This document shows positions 8,911-18,707 of a stretch of 64,000 nt of DNA, piece by piece. Location of the stretch: contig JAWOEH010000127.1 in NCBI GenBank assembly GCA_046482855.1, positions 47,935 to 111,934 on the forward strand. The letters are read 5' to 3'. The notes under the pieces were generated by a model. That model made no database searches, was not told the origin of the DNA, and saw only the letters and a program-made list of their open reading frames with translations. How positions within the stretch are numbered: the stretch's first letter is position 1; each line of letters opens with the position of its first letter. Origin of the DNA: CAYVSF01 sp046482855 (GTDB taxonomy: Bacteria; Bacteroidota; Bacteroidia; Bacteroidales; UBA12077). The position numbers and the translations under genes are program-made.

Positions 8911-9678
8911 TTAATCTTCAAGAAAATTGCCCAGTATGCTACGACTGCCTTTTCGCCGATTATCGCCTGCCGGGTTGATTGCGCGAATGAATTTCCGTAT
9001 GGGCATTGACTGCAACCAAACTCGACCTGTACCTTGTAGGGTAGCCAGGAATAGCCCTTCGCCTCCGAATAACATGGAGCGCATGCCTCCCGATTGAATA
9101 ATGTCCAGGTTTAGCTGGGGCTCGTAGGCCACAATACATCCGGTATCAATGCGTAATTCCTCATTTTGCAGGTTTTTTTCAACAATGGTGCCACCGGCAT
9201 GTAAAAATGCCATGCCATCGCCAGTTATCGATTGCAATATAAAACCTTCGCCACCAATTAAGCCGGCTCCTAGTTTTCGATTTAAGTGTATTCCCAACTT
9301 CGTGCCTTTGGCTGCACATAAAAAAGCCTCTTTTTGTGCAATGAGTCTACCTCCTTTTTCGGCAAGATTTAGGGGCACAATAGAGCCAGGGTAGGGCCCG
9401 GCAAAGGCTACCTTTCGGGGGGTATTTCCTTGGTTTATGAAATGCGTCATGAAGATACTTTCACCGGTAAGCAATCGACTGCCGGCAGAAAACATTTTGT
9501 TCAAAAAACCCTGGTTCGGTGCGGAACCATCCCCCAGGTGTGTTTCAAAAACGATGGAAGGATCCATGTATACCATGGCTCCGGCTTCAGCAATAACCGT
9601 TTCGCCGGGATCAAGCGTTACCTCCAGTAATTGAACGTCGTGTCCGGTTATCTGGTAATCGATTTCGTCTGCTTTCAT
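8911..9678 (-). CDS. AIM24/TIGR00266 family protein
   Basis: The 255-residue product matches the TIGR00266 (AIM24) family: an early Q-xx-EVTLDPGETVIAEAGAM motif, multiple glycine-rich beta turns (GGEGFILQSITGDG, HAGGTIVEK) and a late GGEGLFLATLQGTGRVWLQS. Family members form beta-sandwich or trimeric barrel-like folds; their biochemical role is unknown. The ATG overlaps the stop of the hybrid kinase by four bases (9675-9678), so the two are translationally coupled, which suggests that the AIM24 protein works with that signalling protein. The last 20 residues are basic and probably disordered. Confidence 0.85.
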   Translation of the reverse strand: MKADEIDYQITGHDVQLLEVTLDPGETVIAEAGAMVYMDPSIVFETHLGDGSAPNQGFLNKMFSAGSRLLTGESIFMTHFINQGNTPRKVAFAGPYPGSIVPLNLAEKGGRLIAQKEAFLCAAKGTKLGIHLNRKLGAGLIGGEGFILQSITGDGMAFLHAGGTIVEKNLQNEELRIDTGCIVAYEPQLNLDIIQSGGMRSMLFGGEGLFLATLQGTGRVWLQSMPIRKFIRAINPAGDNRRKGSRSILGNFLED

Positions 9679-12515
9679 TTTTTATCGCTAAACCATTTGA
9701 TTAATACCTCTTTTATCTCGTCTATTTTTACAGGTTTTGCCAAATAGTCGTTCATTCCGCTGTTGAATGCTTTAATTTTATCTTCCTCTCTGGCGTTGGC
9801 TGTCATGGCAACAATGGGTAGCTTAAACCCCAAACTTCGAATTTCGGCAGTGGCCTCCAGGCCATCTTTCTCGGGCATCATAATATCCATAAATAAAATG
9901 TCGAAAGGTTCGGCTTTTATCTTGCGAACACAGTCGGCACCGTTTTCAGCAAGGGTAATGTCATACCCCAGGTTTTTAAAGATAGTAAGTGCTACTTTTT
10001 GGTTGATGATATTATCTTCGGCCACAAGAATTCTTAGATGCTCTCTAATTCGGTTAAGTTTGGGCATTTCTTGTTCTTTTACGAGCAAATTTGGGAAGTT
10101 TTCCTGAATAATTTCAAATACTTCAGAAGCTTCAAAGGGTTTGATCAGGTAATAATCGATGCCATTCATTTTACATTTAACATAATTGCCAGGCTGATCA
10201 TTAGAGCTGACAATTGTAATGAAGAAATCATCAGAAATACCCTCTTTATGAAGACTTCGCCCTAAATCGATACCATCGAATTCGGCCGTATCCTTTATAA
10301 TGATGAGGTGATATTTTTGAGATTTATCCTTCTGGTTTTTACGAATATGTTCAATGGGACTTTGTTTGGGCGTTATTTCTGTTACCGCGGTGCCAAACTT
10401 TGAAAATGTAGTACGCAGGACATCCTCCTTTTCGATGGCAGGGTTTATGATAAGTACACGAATTTGGGAATAGTCGGTAACTTCCTGAATCTTTACATTT
10501 TTCTCAAATCGTTCATTGGAAAAAACCTGTATGGTAAAAGAAAAACGAGAACCTTTGTATTGTGGATCGATGGAAATGGAGGAGGGGCTATCGACCCAAA
10601 TCTCGCCATTCATCAATTCCACTAATTGTTTGCTAATGGTTGTTCCCAGGCCTGTGCCACCAAACCTGCGGGTAGTAGAACCATCGGCTTGCGAAAAACT
10701 GCCAAAAATATCTTTCAGTTTTTCTTTAGCAATACCAATGCCTGTATCTTCAATATTAAAAAGTATTATTACTGTCCTATCCACCTGTTTTACCAGCTCT
10801 ACTGAGACCAGAATTTTTCCTTCGTAGGTGAATTTAATGGCATTCCCAATCAGATTGGATACAACTTGTTTCAACCGAAACGGGTCGCCAATAAGCTCAT
10901 TCGGGATATTCTCAGCAATGGTCGACTCCAGAGCCAAGCCTTTTTCTTTAGCTTTAGGTGTAAACAATGACAGGGTGGAGGCTAGCTCATCTCGGAGCTG
11001 AAAAGGTGTTTCTTCGATAATCATCTTACCCGCTTCAATTTTCGAGAAGTCGAGAATGTCGTTGATAATAGACAGCAGTAAGTCGGCTGATTTGGTAATG
11101 ATTTGTACCGCTTCCTCTTGCTTGGCATTTAGGTTCAGTGTATGCAACGTATCGGCCATGCCAATGATGCCATTAAGCGGTGTGCGTATTTCGTGGCTCA
11201 TTTTAGCCAAGAATTCGGATTTTGCTTTATTGGCAGCAACCTCGCGTTTTCTTGCTTTCTCCACTGGTGTGATGTCGATAAACGCCTCTAAGGAAACCTC
11301 TTCGCCATTAAATACAGTGTTTATCTCTTTTTTGAACAGGATTATCTCATTGTCGTTGTCGTCGTAATAGATGTATTGGTTGAGGTTGTTTTGATAAGTA
11401 AATGAATCCTGATCATGGAAGTTCCGACTGATAAAAAATTGCTCGGGAATAGGTTTTCCAATAAGTTCTTCCTTATTCTCGATACCGAAAATTTCAATAG
11501 CTGTATGATTTAAAGATCGAACGATGCGTTTTTTGTTGATAATGAGAATCCCGATGGGCAATCCTTCCAGGATCATTTGCAGAGCCTCTTCTGATTGCTT
11601 GAGTCGATCGTGTTCCCGATCCTTGCGACGCATCATAACAAAGGTCATCCCGATAATAAAAACTAAAAACAGAAAAGTTGAGGCACCAACAAGTACAGCA
11701 TTGCGGATGATAGAACTGATGATCACCTCGGACTTGAGCGAGAAAACGATGCCAAAATCCTTGCTTAAAAGCCGGGTTGGATAATAGAATGAAAAGGCTT
11801 TCACCTGCTCATTATTTCTATTAATTTGATGCTGAATAAATCCCTTGTCGCCTATTGACAGGTTTTGTGAGATGACATCCAACTTTGATACATAAAGGCT
11901 ATCGGAAATCAGGTTATTGTCCACTACTTCGCCGGTTCTTTTTACCACCCATTGCCACAAGGTGGAACCTAAATGGTAATTGGCAAATACATCCTGAATG
12001 TAGTTCATGAAGTCTACTTTAATCAGAATATTTAGAACGGCTTTGTTTTCCTGAAATACGGGTAATATATAGGTGTAGGTGCCATCTTCATTTTCCAGCA
12101 CGGTTTCCTTCTGGTAAAGACGCTTTTGCCGTTGAGCAATGTAGAAATCGGTTAAAAACTGATTGGACTTATCTTTAAATAGGCTAAATACATTTTTATT
12201 ATTGTCGATGATGTTGATGTTCTGGATAAGGTTTTGGTATTTGAAGTAGAAAAGCTCCAGCTTTTTGATCCGATCATCCTGGTTATCCAAATTGTTGAAG
12301 AACTCTATGAGTTCTGTTGAGAAGACGATATAATTGATTTCATTTTCAAATTCATAGCCTGTTTGTTCAATTTCCCATCCGCAAATTTGTGTTTGCCGCA
12401 TAAGAATCTCTTTGTGAAAGGCTACTTGTTGCTTGTAAATGCGATAGTAATAATGAACATTAACAGCTATAACCAGTAAAATAGCTGCAACGATAAGAAA
12501 ACGTGCTTTCTTCAT
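9675..12515 (-). CDS. Hybrid sensor histidine kinase with two receiver domains, the first degenerate
   Basis: The 946-residue protein has a membrane segment at about 5-22, an extracytoplasmic sensor domain (about 23-270), a second segment at about 273-295, a PAS domain (about 305-420) and a HisKA domain with His441 in FLAKMSHEIRTPLNG. The ATPase domain keeps the N box (NLIGNAIKF), G1 (DTGIGIA) and G2 (GGTGLGTTIS). Two receivers follow. The first lacks the acidic pocket (NP where DD is expected) and has Lys in place of the phospho-Asp in HLIIIKDTAEFDG. The second is intact, with Asp877 in FDILFMDIMMPEKDG. It is translationally coupled to the AIM24 gene. The signal is unknown. Confidence 0.9.
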   Translation of the reverse strand: MKKARFLIVAAILLVIAVNVHYYYRIYKQQVAFHKEILMRQTQICGWEIEQTGYEFENEINYIVFSTELIEFFNNLDNQDDRIKKLELFYFKYQNLIQNINIIDNNKNVFSLFKDKSNQFLTDFYIAQRQKRLYQKETVLENEDGTYTYILPVFQENKAVLNILIKVDFMNYIQDVFANYHLGSTLWQWVVKRTGEVVDNNLISDSLYVSKLDVISQNLSIGDKGFIQHQINRNNEQVKAFSFYYPTRLLSKDFGIVFSLKSEVIISSIIRNAVLVGASTFLFLVFIIGMTFVMMRRKDREHDRLKQSEEALQMILEGLPIGILIINKKRIVRSLNHTAIEIFGIENKEELIGKPIPEQFFISRNFHDQDSFTYQNNLNQYIYYDDNDNEIILFKKEINTVFNGEEVSLEAFIDITPVEKARKREVAANKAKSEFLAKMSHEIRTPLNGIIGMADTLHTLNLNAKQEEAVQIITKSADLLLSIINDILDFSKIEAGKMIIEETPFQLRDELASTLSLFTPKAKEKGLALESTIAENIPNELIGDPFRLKQVVSNLIGNAIKFTYEGKILVSVELVKQVDRTVIILFNIEDTGIGIAKEKLKDIFGSFSQADGSTTRRFGGTGLGTTISKQLVELMNGEIWVDSPSSISIDPQYKGSRFSFTIQVFSNERFEKNVKIQEVTDYSQIRVLIINPAIEKEDVLRTTFSKFGTAVTEITPKQSPIEHIRKNQKDKSQKYHLIIIKDTAEFDGIDLGRSLHKEGISDDFFITIVSSNDQPGNYVKCKMNGIDYYLIKPFEASEVFEIIQENFPNLLVKEQEMPKLNRIREHLRILVAEDNIINQKVALTIFKNLGYDITLAENGADCVRKIKAEPFDILFMDIMMPEKDGLEATAEIRSLGFKLPIVAMTANAREEDKIKAFNSGMNDYLAKPVKIDEIKEVLIKWFSDKK

Positions 12516-12655
12516 GTGGGTTGATCCTTGTTGTTCAATGCTAAGCCGTTCTAATTCTAAGCGAATCAGATCAATTTCCCGAATTTAGTAAAAAATATGC
12601 CCTACATGAAATATTTTTATAAAACAATGGAAATTAGCTTACGAAGGAGTTTTTT

Positions 12656-13576
12656 TTAACGGTGCTTTCCGCCTGTGTCCTCTAAGATACGGAGGTAATT
12701 GATGTAGCGTTCTTCATCGATTATATTTTCCTTTACAGCCTCAATAACCGCACAGCCGGGTTCGTGCACATGGGAACAGTTATAAAATTTACAGTCGTGC
12801 GATTTTTGAAAGATTTCGGGAAAGAAATGGCTGAGCTCCTCTTTTTTTATATCGTATAGGCCAAATCCTCTGATTCCCGGGGTATCAATGATGTAACCCC
12901 CATTGGAAAGCGGGTGCATTTCGGCAAATGTGGTGGTATGTTTACCTGTTTCGTGATAGGTGGAAATGGCGGCTGTTTTCAAGTTTAATGAGGGTTCAAT
13001 AGCGTTTATGAGTGAACTTTTCCCCACGCCCGAATTCCCCGCAACAATGGATATTTTGTTTTGCAGTAGTGCATGTGCTTCCTGAATATGGATGTGATCT
13101 TTTACCGATGTAGCCAAACAGGTGTAACCAATGTTTCGATATACGGAGATGAGTCGCTCTAACTCTTGTTTCTGTGAGGAAGAAAGAAGATCGATCTTGT
13201 TAAAGAACAAAACAGCAGGAATCGAATAGCTCTCAACTGCCACCAGAAACCTATCAATGAACAAGGGATGGGTTTTGGGGGCGGTAAGGGTGACCATTAA
13301 AACGGCTTGGTCTACATTTGCCGCCAGAATATGCGATTGTTTTGAGAGGTTAGAAGAGCGACGAACGATGATGTTTTCGCGTGGCTGAATGTGGGTAATC
13401 ACATTACCGTCCTTGTTTTGTGCCACATTCACCCTGTCGCCAACAGATACAGGATTGGTTGTTTTGATGCCTTGCTGACGAAACTTCCCCCGGATACGGC
13501 AATTTACTTTTGCCCCTGAATCCAGTTGAACTTCGTACCAACTGCCTGTTGATTTTATTACTAATCCTTGTTGCAT
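12656..13576 (-). CDS. rsgA: Ribosome small subunit GTPase RsgA
   Basis: The 306-residue protein has an N-terminal OB fold and then a circularly permuted GTPase: the NKxD motif (FFNKIDLL) comes before the P-loop (GNSGVGKSSLINA) and G3 (DTPGIRGF). A C-terminal zinc site follows (CKFYNCSHVHEPGC). RsgA is a late 30S assembly checkpoint that is activated by the mature subunit. Length is normal. It lies downstream of typA on the same strand, but two terminators separate them, so it is probably transcribed on its own. Confidence 0.96.
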   Translation of the reverse strand: MQQGLVIKSTGSWYEVQLDSGAKVNCRIRGKFRQQGIKTTNPVSVGDRVNVAQNKDGNVITHIQPRENIIVRRSSNLSKQSHILAANVDQAVLMVTLTAPKTHPLFIDRFLVAVESYSIPAVLFFNKIDLLSSSQKQELERLISVYRNIGYTCLATSVKDHIHIQEAHALLQNKISIVAGNSGVGKSSLINAIEPSLNLKTAAISTYHETGKHTTTFAEMHPLSNGGYIIDTPGIRGFGLYDIKKEELSHFFPEIFQKSHDCKFYNCSHVHEPGCAVIEAVKENIIDEERYINYLRILEDTGGKHR

Positions 13577-13601
13577 ATGTACAATCGTTCCCGGCGAAGA
13601 T

Positions 13602-13627
13602 AAAAAAAATCCGGAATATGTCCGGAT
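13602..13627 (-). terminator. Second intrinsic terminator after typA
   Basis: ATCCGGA (13609-13615) and TCCGGAT (13621-13627) form a perfect stem with a five-base loop; on the minus strand it is followed by a T8 run. It stands about 10 nt beyond the first terminator, just ahead of rsgA. Confidence 0.8.
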
Positions 13628-13631
13628 AAAA

Positions 13632-13655
13632 GAAAAGGCACAGCCGAAGCTGTGC
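13632..13655 (-). terminator. First intrinsic terminator after typA
   Basis: GCACAGC (13638-13644) and GCTGTGC (13649-13655) form a perfect seven-pair stem; on the minus strand the loop is the stable TTCG tetraloop and a T-rich tail follows. It starts about 9 nt after the typA stop codon. Confidence 0.88.
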
Positions 13656-13663
13656 GTGGAGGG

Positions 13664-15460
13664 TTATTTTGGTTGGCGTTTACGCTCATTCTCTTTTAGA
13701 AAAATCTTTCGTAAACGAATGGCTTTTGGTGTTACTTCTACATATTCATCGTGCTGGATATACTCCAGAGCCTCTTCCAGCGAGAATTTTATGGAGGGTG
13801 CTATTCGGGCTTTATCATCGGAACCTGAAGCACGAACGTTGGACATTTTTTTACTCTTGGTGACGTTTACTACCAGATCACCTTGTTTGGTGTGTTCACC
13901 AACAACTTGTCCTTCATACACCTCTTCTTGTGGGTCAACAAAGAAACGACCTCTGTCCTGCAATTTGTCAATTGCATAAGCAAACGCATTTCCGGTTTCC
14001 AGCGCAATGAGGGAGCCATTCTGACGTTTTTCAAAATCGCCTTTATATGCCTCAAAAGCTTCGAAGCGGTGAGTCATGACAGCTTCTCCTGCGGTGGCTG
14101 TCATCAAGATGTTTTTTAGGCCTATAATGCCCCGCGAAGGAATATTGAATTCCAGAATTGTTCTGTCGCCCTTGCGTTCCATATTAATCAGTTCCCCCTT
14201 GCGTTGCTGTACCTGTTCAATGGCTTTTCCTGACTGTTCTTCGGGAAGATCAATGGTCAACAGCTCTACAGGTTCGTGTTTTTCTCCGTCAATTTCTTTA
14301 ATAATTACCCTTGGCTGTCCAACCTGCAGCTCGTAGCCCTCGCGTCGCATGGTTTCAATCAGCACCGACAGGTGTAAAATCCCCCGGCCGTACACATTAA
14401 AGGCTTCGGCTTTGTTTGTGGATTCAACACGTAGAGCCAGGTTTTTTTCCAATTCCTTCTCCAGGCGCTCGTTCAGGTGTCGGGAAGTGACAAATTTTCC
14501 GTCACGACCAAAGAAGGGGGAGTCGTTAATGGTGAAGAGCATGCTCATGGTGGGCTCATCGATGGCAATTGGATCTAAACCCTCAGGGTTTTCAAGATCC
14601 GCAACGGTGTCGCCAATGCCAAAATTCTCAAGGCCAACCAATGCACAGATGTCGCCGGCTTGTACCGACTCCACTTTTCGTTTGCTGAGTCCTTCGTAAA
14701 TCATCAGCTCTTTAATACGGGTGCGTTTGATGGATTGGTCGCGTTTAACCAAAGAAACAGGCATGTTGGGGCGTAACTCCCCACGCAACAACTTCCCAAT
14801 AGCAATTCGCCCGATATACGGGGAGTAATCGAGTGAGGTAATCAGGAGTTGGGGTGTTCCTTCGTAGGTTACCGGCTGTGGCACATGTTTAATAATGGCT
14901 TCCATCAAAGGGGCAATATCATTTGAGGGTTTTTTCCAATCATCGGACATCCAGCCCTCTTTTGCCGAACCATATACAGTAGGGAAGTCCAGCTGTTCTT
15001 CGGTAGCATCCAGATTAAACATCAAATCGAACACCTCTTCCTGTACCTCTTCTGGGCGACAATTTTTCTTGTCTACCTTGTTGATAACCACAATGGGCTT
15101 GAGGCCTAACGAAAGGGCTTTTTGCAGCACAAAACGGGTTTGTGGCATGGTGCCTTCAAAGGCATCAACCAGCAGTAGTACGCCGTCGGCCATATTTAAC
15201 ACACGCTCTACCTCTCCACCAAAATCGGCGTGACCAGGTGTGTCGATGATATTAATCTTAATGTCCTTGTAGTTTACCGAAACATTTTTTGACAAGATGG
15301 TAATACCGCGCTCGCGCTCCAGATCGTTGCTATCCAGTATCAGATCGCCCGGATTCTCATTTTCTCTAAACAACTGACCGAAGTATAACATTTTATCCAC
15401 TAAGGTGGTTTTGCCATGATCAACGTGGGCAATAATGGCGATATTTCTCATCTCTTTCAT
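13664..15460 (-). CDS. typA: Translational GTPase TypA/BipA
   Basis: I place the start at the ATG at 15460, which gives the family's compact N-terminus MKEMRNIAIIAHVDHGKTT (about 598 residues); the frame is open eight codons further upstream. G1 (AHVDHGKTTLVDK), G2/G3 (RGITI, DTPGHADFGGE) and G4 (NKVDKKN) are present, followed by EF-G-like domains III and V and the TypA-specific C-terminal domain. TypA is a ribosome-binding GTPase important under stress and low temperature and helps 50S assembly. Two consecutive terminators follow the gene. Confidence 0.96.
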   Translation of the reverse strand: MKEMRNIAIIAHVDHGKTTLVDKMLYFGQLFRENENPGDLILDSNDLERERGITILSKNVSVNYKDIKINIIDTPGHADFGGEVERVLNMADGVLLLVDAFEGTMPQTRFVLQKALSLGLKPIVVINKVDKKNCRPEEVQEEVFDLMFNLDATEEQLDFPTVYGSAKEGWMSDDWKKPSNDIAPLMEAIIKHVPQPVTYEGTPQLLITSLDYSPYIGRIAIGKLLRGELRPNMPVSLVKRDQSIKRTRIKELMIYEGLSKRKVESVQAGDICALVGLENFGIGDTVADLENPEGLDPIAIDEPTMSMLFTINDSPFFGRDGKFVTSRHLNERLEKELEKNLALRVESTNKAEAFNVYGRGILHLSVLIETMRREGYELQVGQPRVIIKEIDGEKHEPVELLTIDLPEEQSGKAIEQVQQRKGELINMERKGDRTILEFNIPSRGIIGLKNILMTATAGEAVMTHRFEAFEAYKGDFEKRQNGSLIALETGNAFAYAIDKLQDRGRFFVDPQEEVYEGQVVGEHTKQGDLVVNVTKSKKMSNVRASGSDDKARIAPSIKFSLEEALEYIQHDEYVEVTPKAIRLRKIFLKENERKRQPK

Positions 15461-15536
15461 ACAATATAATTTTCTAACTATCAATAATAACGGGCATTCC
15501 AGCCATGGGGATCTGGCATCCTAAAATTTAAGGGTG

Positions 15537-15544
15537 CAAAGGTA
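15537..15544 (-). promoter_or_regulatory. -7 box upstream of typA
   Basis: The minus strand reads TACCTTTG (TAnnTTTG match) about 77 nt upstream of the typA start. No convincing -33 element is seen. Confidence 0.4.
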
Positions 15545-15604
15545 GGGCTTTTTCCTGAACCTGAGCGAAAAAAGTAGATTAAGATGAGGTACTTATTTCA
15601 TACA

Positions 15605-15634
15605 AAGAAAAAGCCGCTCCTAAATGGAACGGCT
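15605..15634 (-). terminator. Intrinsic terminator of the DUF2723 gene
   Basis: AGCCGCTCC (15612-15620) and GGAACGGCT (15626-15634) form a stem with one mismatch and a five-base loop; the minus strand continues with a T-rich run. It lies about 30 nt after the stop at 15663. Confidence 0.78.
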
Positions 15635-15662
15635 AAAGGAAACGAGTTGTTCACCTGGTGGG

Positions 15663-18600
15663 TTATAAACCCATCGACAGGTTAAGAATGTTGTCAATAC
15701 TATCAGCAACATCTGTTTGCTTATTGTTTCGTGCAGCTTCAGCTAAACGGTAAAGCTTGTGCATTGCTAAGCGTTGTTCATACTCGATGCTTGGCGCAAG
15801 GTGCCCAGGCAAGCTCGTAAAGTAGAGCAACTCTTGTTCTGCATCCTGCGCAATATCCAGAGCCAACTGGTTGGCTTTTTCGATGGCTCCTGCTTGGTAG
15901 TAGGAATTTACCAACCGAAGCGATAACAAGTTATAGGGGTAGTTTTGCGGGGGCATTAATTCTACACATCGATCTAAAACAGCTACGGCAGAGTCTCGCT
16001 TTCCCTGTTCCGATAGAGCATCTGCTAAACGGGCAAATTTATTCCGTATGCGTACTACCCGTGTCGTCCTATCCAGGGTATGATCTACCCAAATAGCCGT
16101 GTCCTGCATATTTCCCCAGGTAAATTTCTCTATCAGGTTCTTATACATACGCTCGGTATGCACGCGTCCTTCGTTCAGATAGTCTTCACTCTTCGATTTG
16201 ATAGGAACTAACCGATAGGCAAAACCTTCAAGTTGAAGATAATCGGTTAAGCCTATATCGCTGTCATCTTGCGTTGAGACAAAGTATACCGGTCTTTCCC
16301 AATTGTTATTGGCCAGCAGATCCATGATTATCATTTCACTCTTATATACCCGGTTTTTATCCAGAGTCCATCGTATTTCAGGGGCAATTTTATGTGCCAA
16401 CTCAGGAGCTACTGTGCCGTTGTTTACTACAGTTGCAGAGTCAACAGCCAGGCGATATTTTTTACTGGGGATATAATCGATTTTTTCCGTTGGGGAGAGT
16501 GGCAGTTTCGTTCTTGGATCATCATTTTCGATGAAATCCATAATCTGGCCCAGTCCCACGTAGCCGTCAATACGGTCGAAAATGTACAACACGTCATTCG
16601 TGCCCTGTTCATACTTCTCAAAAGGCAATTGAATCGGCAGTGGCTCTGATTCATAAACCTTTCGTTTCATTTGATCGATATACCAATCGGTGTTCAGCAA
16701 ACTCAGGTTTACTACACGTACATCGGTTCGAATGCCTTCTACTTCTTGCGCATACCATAGCGGGAAGGTATCATTATCGCCATGAGTAAATAATATGGCG
16801 TTCGGGGCACAAGTTTCCAGGTAGTTGCGGGCAAAATCACGTGCAACATATCTTTCGGAGCGATCATGATCATCCCAATTTTGGGCTGCCATTAATGTTG
16901 GCACAGCTACCAGCGAAATTACAGTTGCCAATGAAGCGCTTAGCGTGCTGGGAGCAAACCGGCGAATTCCATGATAGAGCCCCATAACACCGAGTCCTAT
17001 CCAGATGGCAAAAGCGTAGAATGAACCCGCGTAGGCATAGTCGCGCTCGCGAGGTTGCAGAGGCGTTTGATTCAGGTAAACAACAATGGCTAATCCCGTG
17101 AGGATAAAGAGTAACATCACCACCCAAAAATTATTGCCGTCGCGTTTATACTGAGCAATTAATCCGATTAAGCCCAGCAGTAAAGGAAGCATAAAATAAG
17201 TATTTCGAGCCTTGTGGTTTTTATATTTATCGGGAAGATTATCCTGCGGCCCCAGGCGCATTTCATCCAGAAAATTAATGCCTGAGAGCCAATTTCCATC
17301 TAAAAGACTTCCGTGGCTCTGAATGTCGTTTTGTTTCCCGGCAAAATTCCACATAAAGTAACGCACGTACATATGTCCCACCTGATAAGAGAGGAAGAAT
17401 TGCAGGTTTTCCCCAAAGGTAGGTACACGTTCTACTTTCGGATTGCCATCCTGCCCTGTGATACGAACCTTTCGTCCCTCTATATCGGCCCATTTTTTAT
17501 ACTCTTCGATATGCGAAGGATTAGGACTGTACATACGGGGGAAGATCGTTGTAAACCTGCTGTCGTATTCGTATACAGGATTCAAGGAGTAGGATTTAAC
17601 ATAGCGGTTGTCTGCCTGACGATAGGTATAGGGATCTTTTGAATCGATAACCGGAGCATTATAATACTGACCCTTAAACAAGGGGCGGCTGCCGTATTGT
17701 TCTCGGTTCAGGTAGTGCTGTAGGCTGAATACCGTTTCCGGATTATTTTCGTCCATGGGTGGATTGGCAAGCGATCGAATAACAATCATTGAGAATGATG
17801 AGTAGCCGATCATGATTACCGTTACCGCCAGGATAAGAGTATTTGCCAGGACTTTTCGTTTTCTTCGCGTGTAGATTAATCCAAAAACAATCAAGCCAAT
17901 AAGTAACATGGCATAGAAGATTACACCACTCTTAAACGGCAACCCAAACCCATTTACAAAGAGCAGTTCAAACCAGGAGGCCACTTTTACTACACCGGGA
18001 ATGATGATGTACATAATACTGGCCAATAGAATCACAGATACTCCTAATGCGCTGAGCACTCCCCGACGTGTAGGCTCATATTTACGAAAATAGTAGATGA
18101 ATACCATGGCTGGAATTGCCAGCAGGTTGAGCAAGTGAACACCAATGGACAGCCCCATTAAATAAGCAATGAGAATAATCCATCGGTTGGCGTGCGGCTG
18201 GTCGGCAATATTCTCCCACTTTAACATGGCCCAGAAAACAACGGCTGTAAACAGCGACGATAGGGCATATACCTCGCCTTCAACTGCCGAGAACCAGAAG
18301 GTATCGGAAAATGTATAAGCTAAGGCTCCTACCAATCCACTACCGATAACCGCTAAAAGGTTGCCTGTGGTTAATTCCTCACGACTGCCGGGAACCATTT
18401 TTATGGCAAGATGTGTGATGCTCCAAAATAGAAACAGAATCGTAAAGGAACTTGCCAGAGCCGACATGGCATTAACCATCATGGCTACGTTTGCTGTATC
18501 ATTGGTAAGCAGGGAAAAAGTACGTGCCAGAATCATGAAAAAAGGAGCCCCCGGAGGGTGTCCTACTTCTAATTTGTAAGCTGTTGCAATAAATTCGCCA

Positions 18601-18707
18601 CAATCCCAAAAGCTGGTTGTTGGCTCTATTGTTGAAAGATACACAAACGAGGCAATGAGAAATACTACCCAGCCTGTTATTCGGTTAACCTGTTTAAATC
18701 GTGTCAT
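15663..18707 (-). CDS. DUF2723 (GT117/TMEM260-like) polytopic membrane protein
   Basis: The 1014-residue protein begins with a membrane segment and the diagnostic PTTSFWDCGEFIATAY and GHPPGAPFF motifs. Asp35 and Glu38 of WDCGEF fit the acidic catalytic position of GT-C glycosyltransferases. About ten membrane helices fill residues 10-300 and 500-610; a large extracytoplasmic part with GDNDTFPLWYAQEVEGIR follows, and the last 120 residues resemble TPR-like helices. CAZy places the family in GT117, and the animal homologue TMEM260 is a protein O-mannosyltransferase. A lipid-linked sugar transferase acting on extracytoplasmic proteins is the best guess; acceptor and donor are unknown. It is divergent from the metallopeptidase-like gene at 18908. 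Confidence 0.88.
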   Translation of the reverse strand: MTRFKQVNRITGWVVFLIASFVYLSTIEPTTSFWDCGEFIATAYKLEVGHPPGAPFFMILARTFSLLTNDTANVAMMVNAMSALASSFTILFLFWSITHLAIKMVPGSREELTTGNLLAVIGSGLVGALAYTFSDTFWFSAVEGEVYALSSLFTAVVFWAMLKWENIADQPHANRWIILIAYLMGLSIGVHLLNLLAIPAMVFIYYFRKYEPTRRGVLSALGVSVILLASIMYIIIPGVVKVASWFELLFVNGFGLPFKSGVIFYAMLLIGLIVFGLIYTRRKRKVLANTLILAVTVIMIGYSSFSMIVIRSLANPPMDENNPETVFSLQHYLNREQYGSRPLFKGQYYNAPVIDSKDPYTYRQADNRYVKSYSLNPVYEYDSRFTTIFPRMYSPNPSHIEEYKKWADIEGRKVRITGQDGNPKVERVPTFGENLQFFLSYQVGHMYVRYFMWNFAGKQNDIQSHGSLLDGNWLSGINFLDEMRLGPQDNLPDKYKNHKARNTYFMLPLLLGLIGLIAQYKRDGNNFWVVMLLFILTGLAIVVYLNQTPLQPRERDYAYAGSFYAFAIWIGLGVMGLYHGIRRFAPSTLSASLATVISLVAVPTLMAAQNWDDHDRSERYVARDFARNYLETCAPNAILFTHGDNDTFPLWYAQEVEGIRTDVRVVNLSLLNTDWYIDQMKRKVYESEPLPIQLPFEKYEQGTNDVLYIFDRIDGYVGLGQIMDFIENDDPRTKLPLSPTEKIDYIPSKKYRLAVDSATVVNNGTVAPELAHKIAPEIRWTLDKNRVYKSEMIIMDLLANNNWERPVYFVSTQDDSDIGLTDYLQLEGFAYRLVPIKSKSEDYLNEGRVHTERMYKNLIEKFTWGNMQDTAIWVDHTLDRTTRVVRIRNKFARLADALSEQGKRDSAVAVLDRCVELMPPQNYPYNLLSLRLVNSYYQAGAIEKANQLALDIAQDAEQELLYFTSLPGHLAPSIEYEQRLAMHKLYRLAEAARNNKQTDVADSIDNILNLSMGL

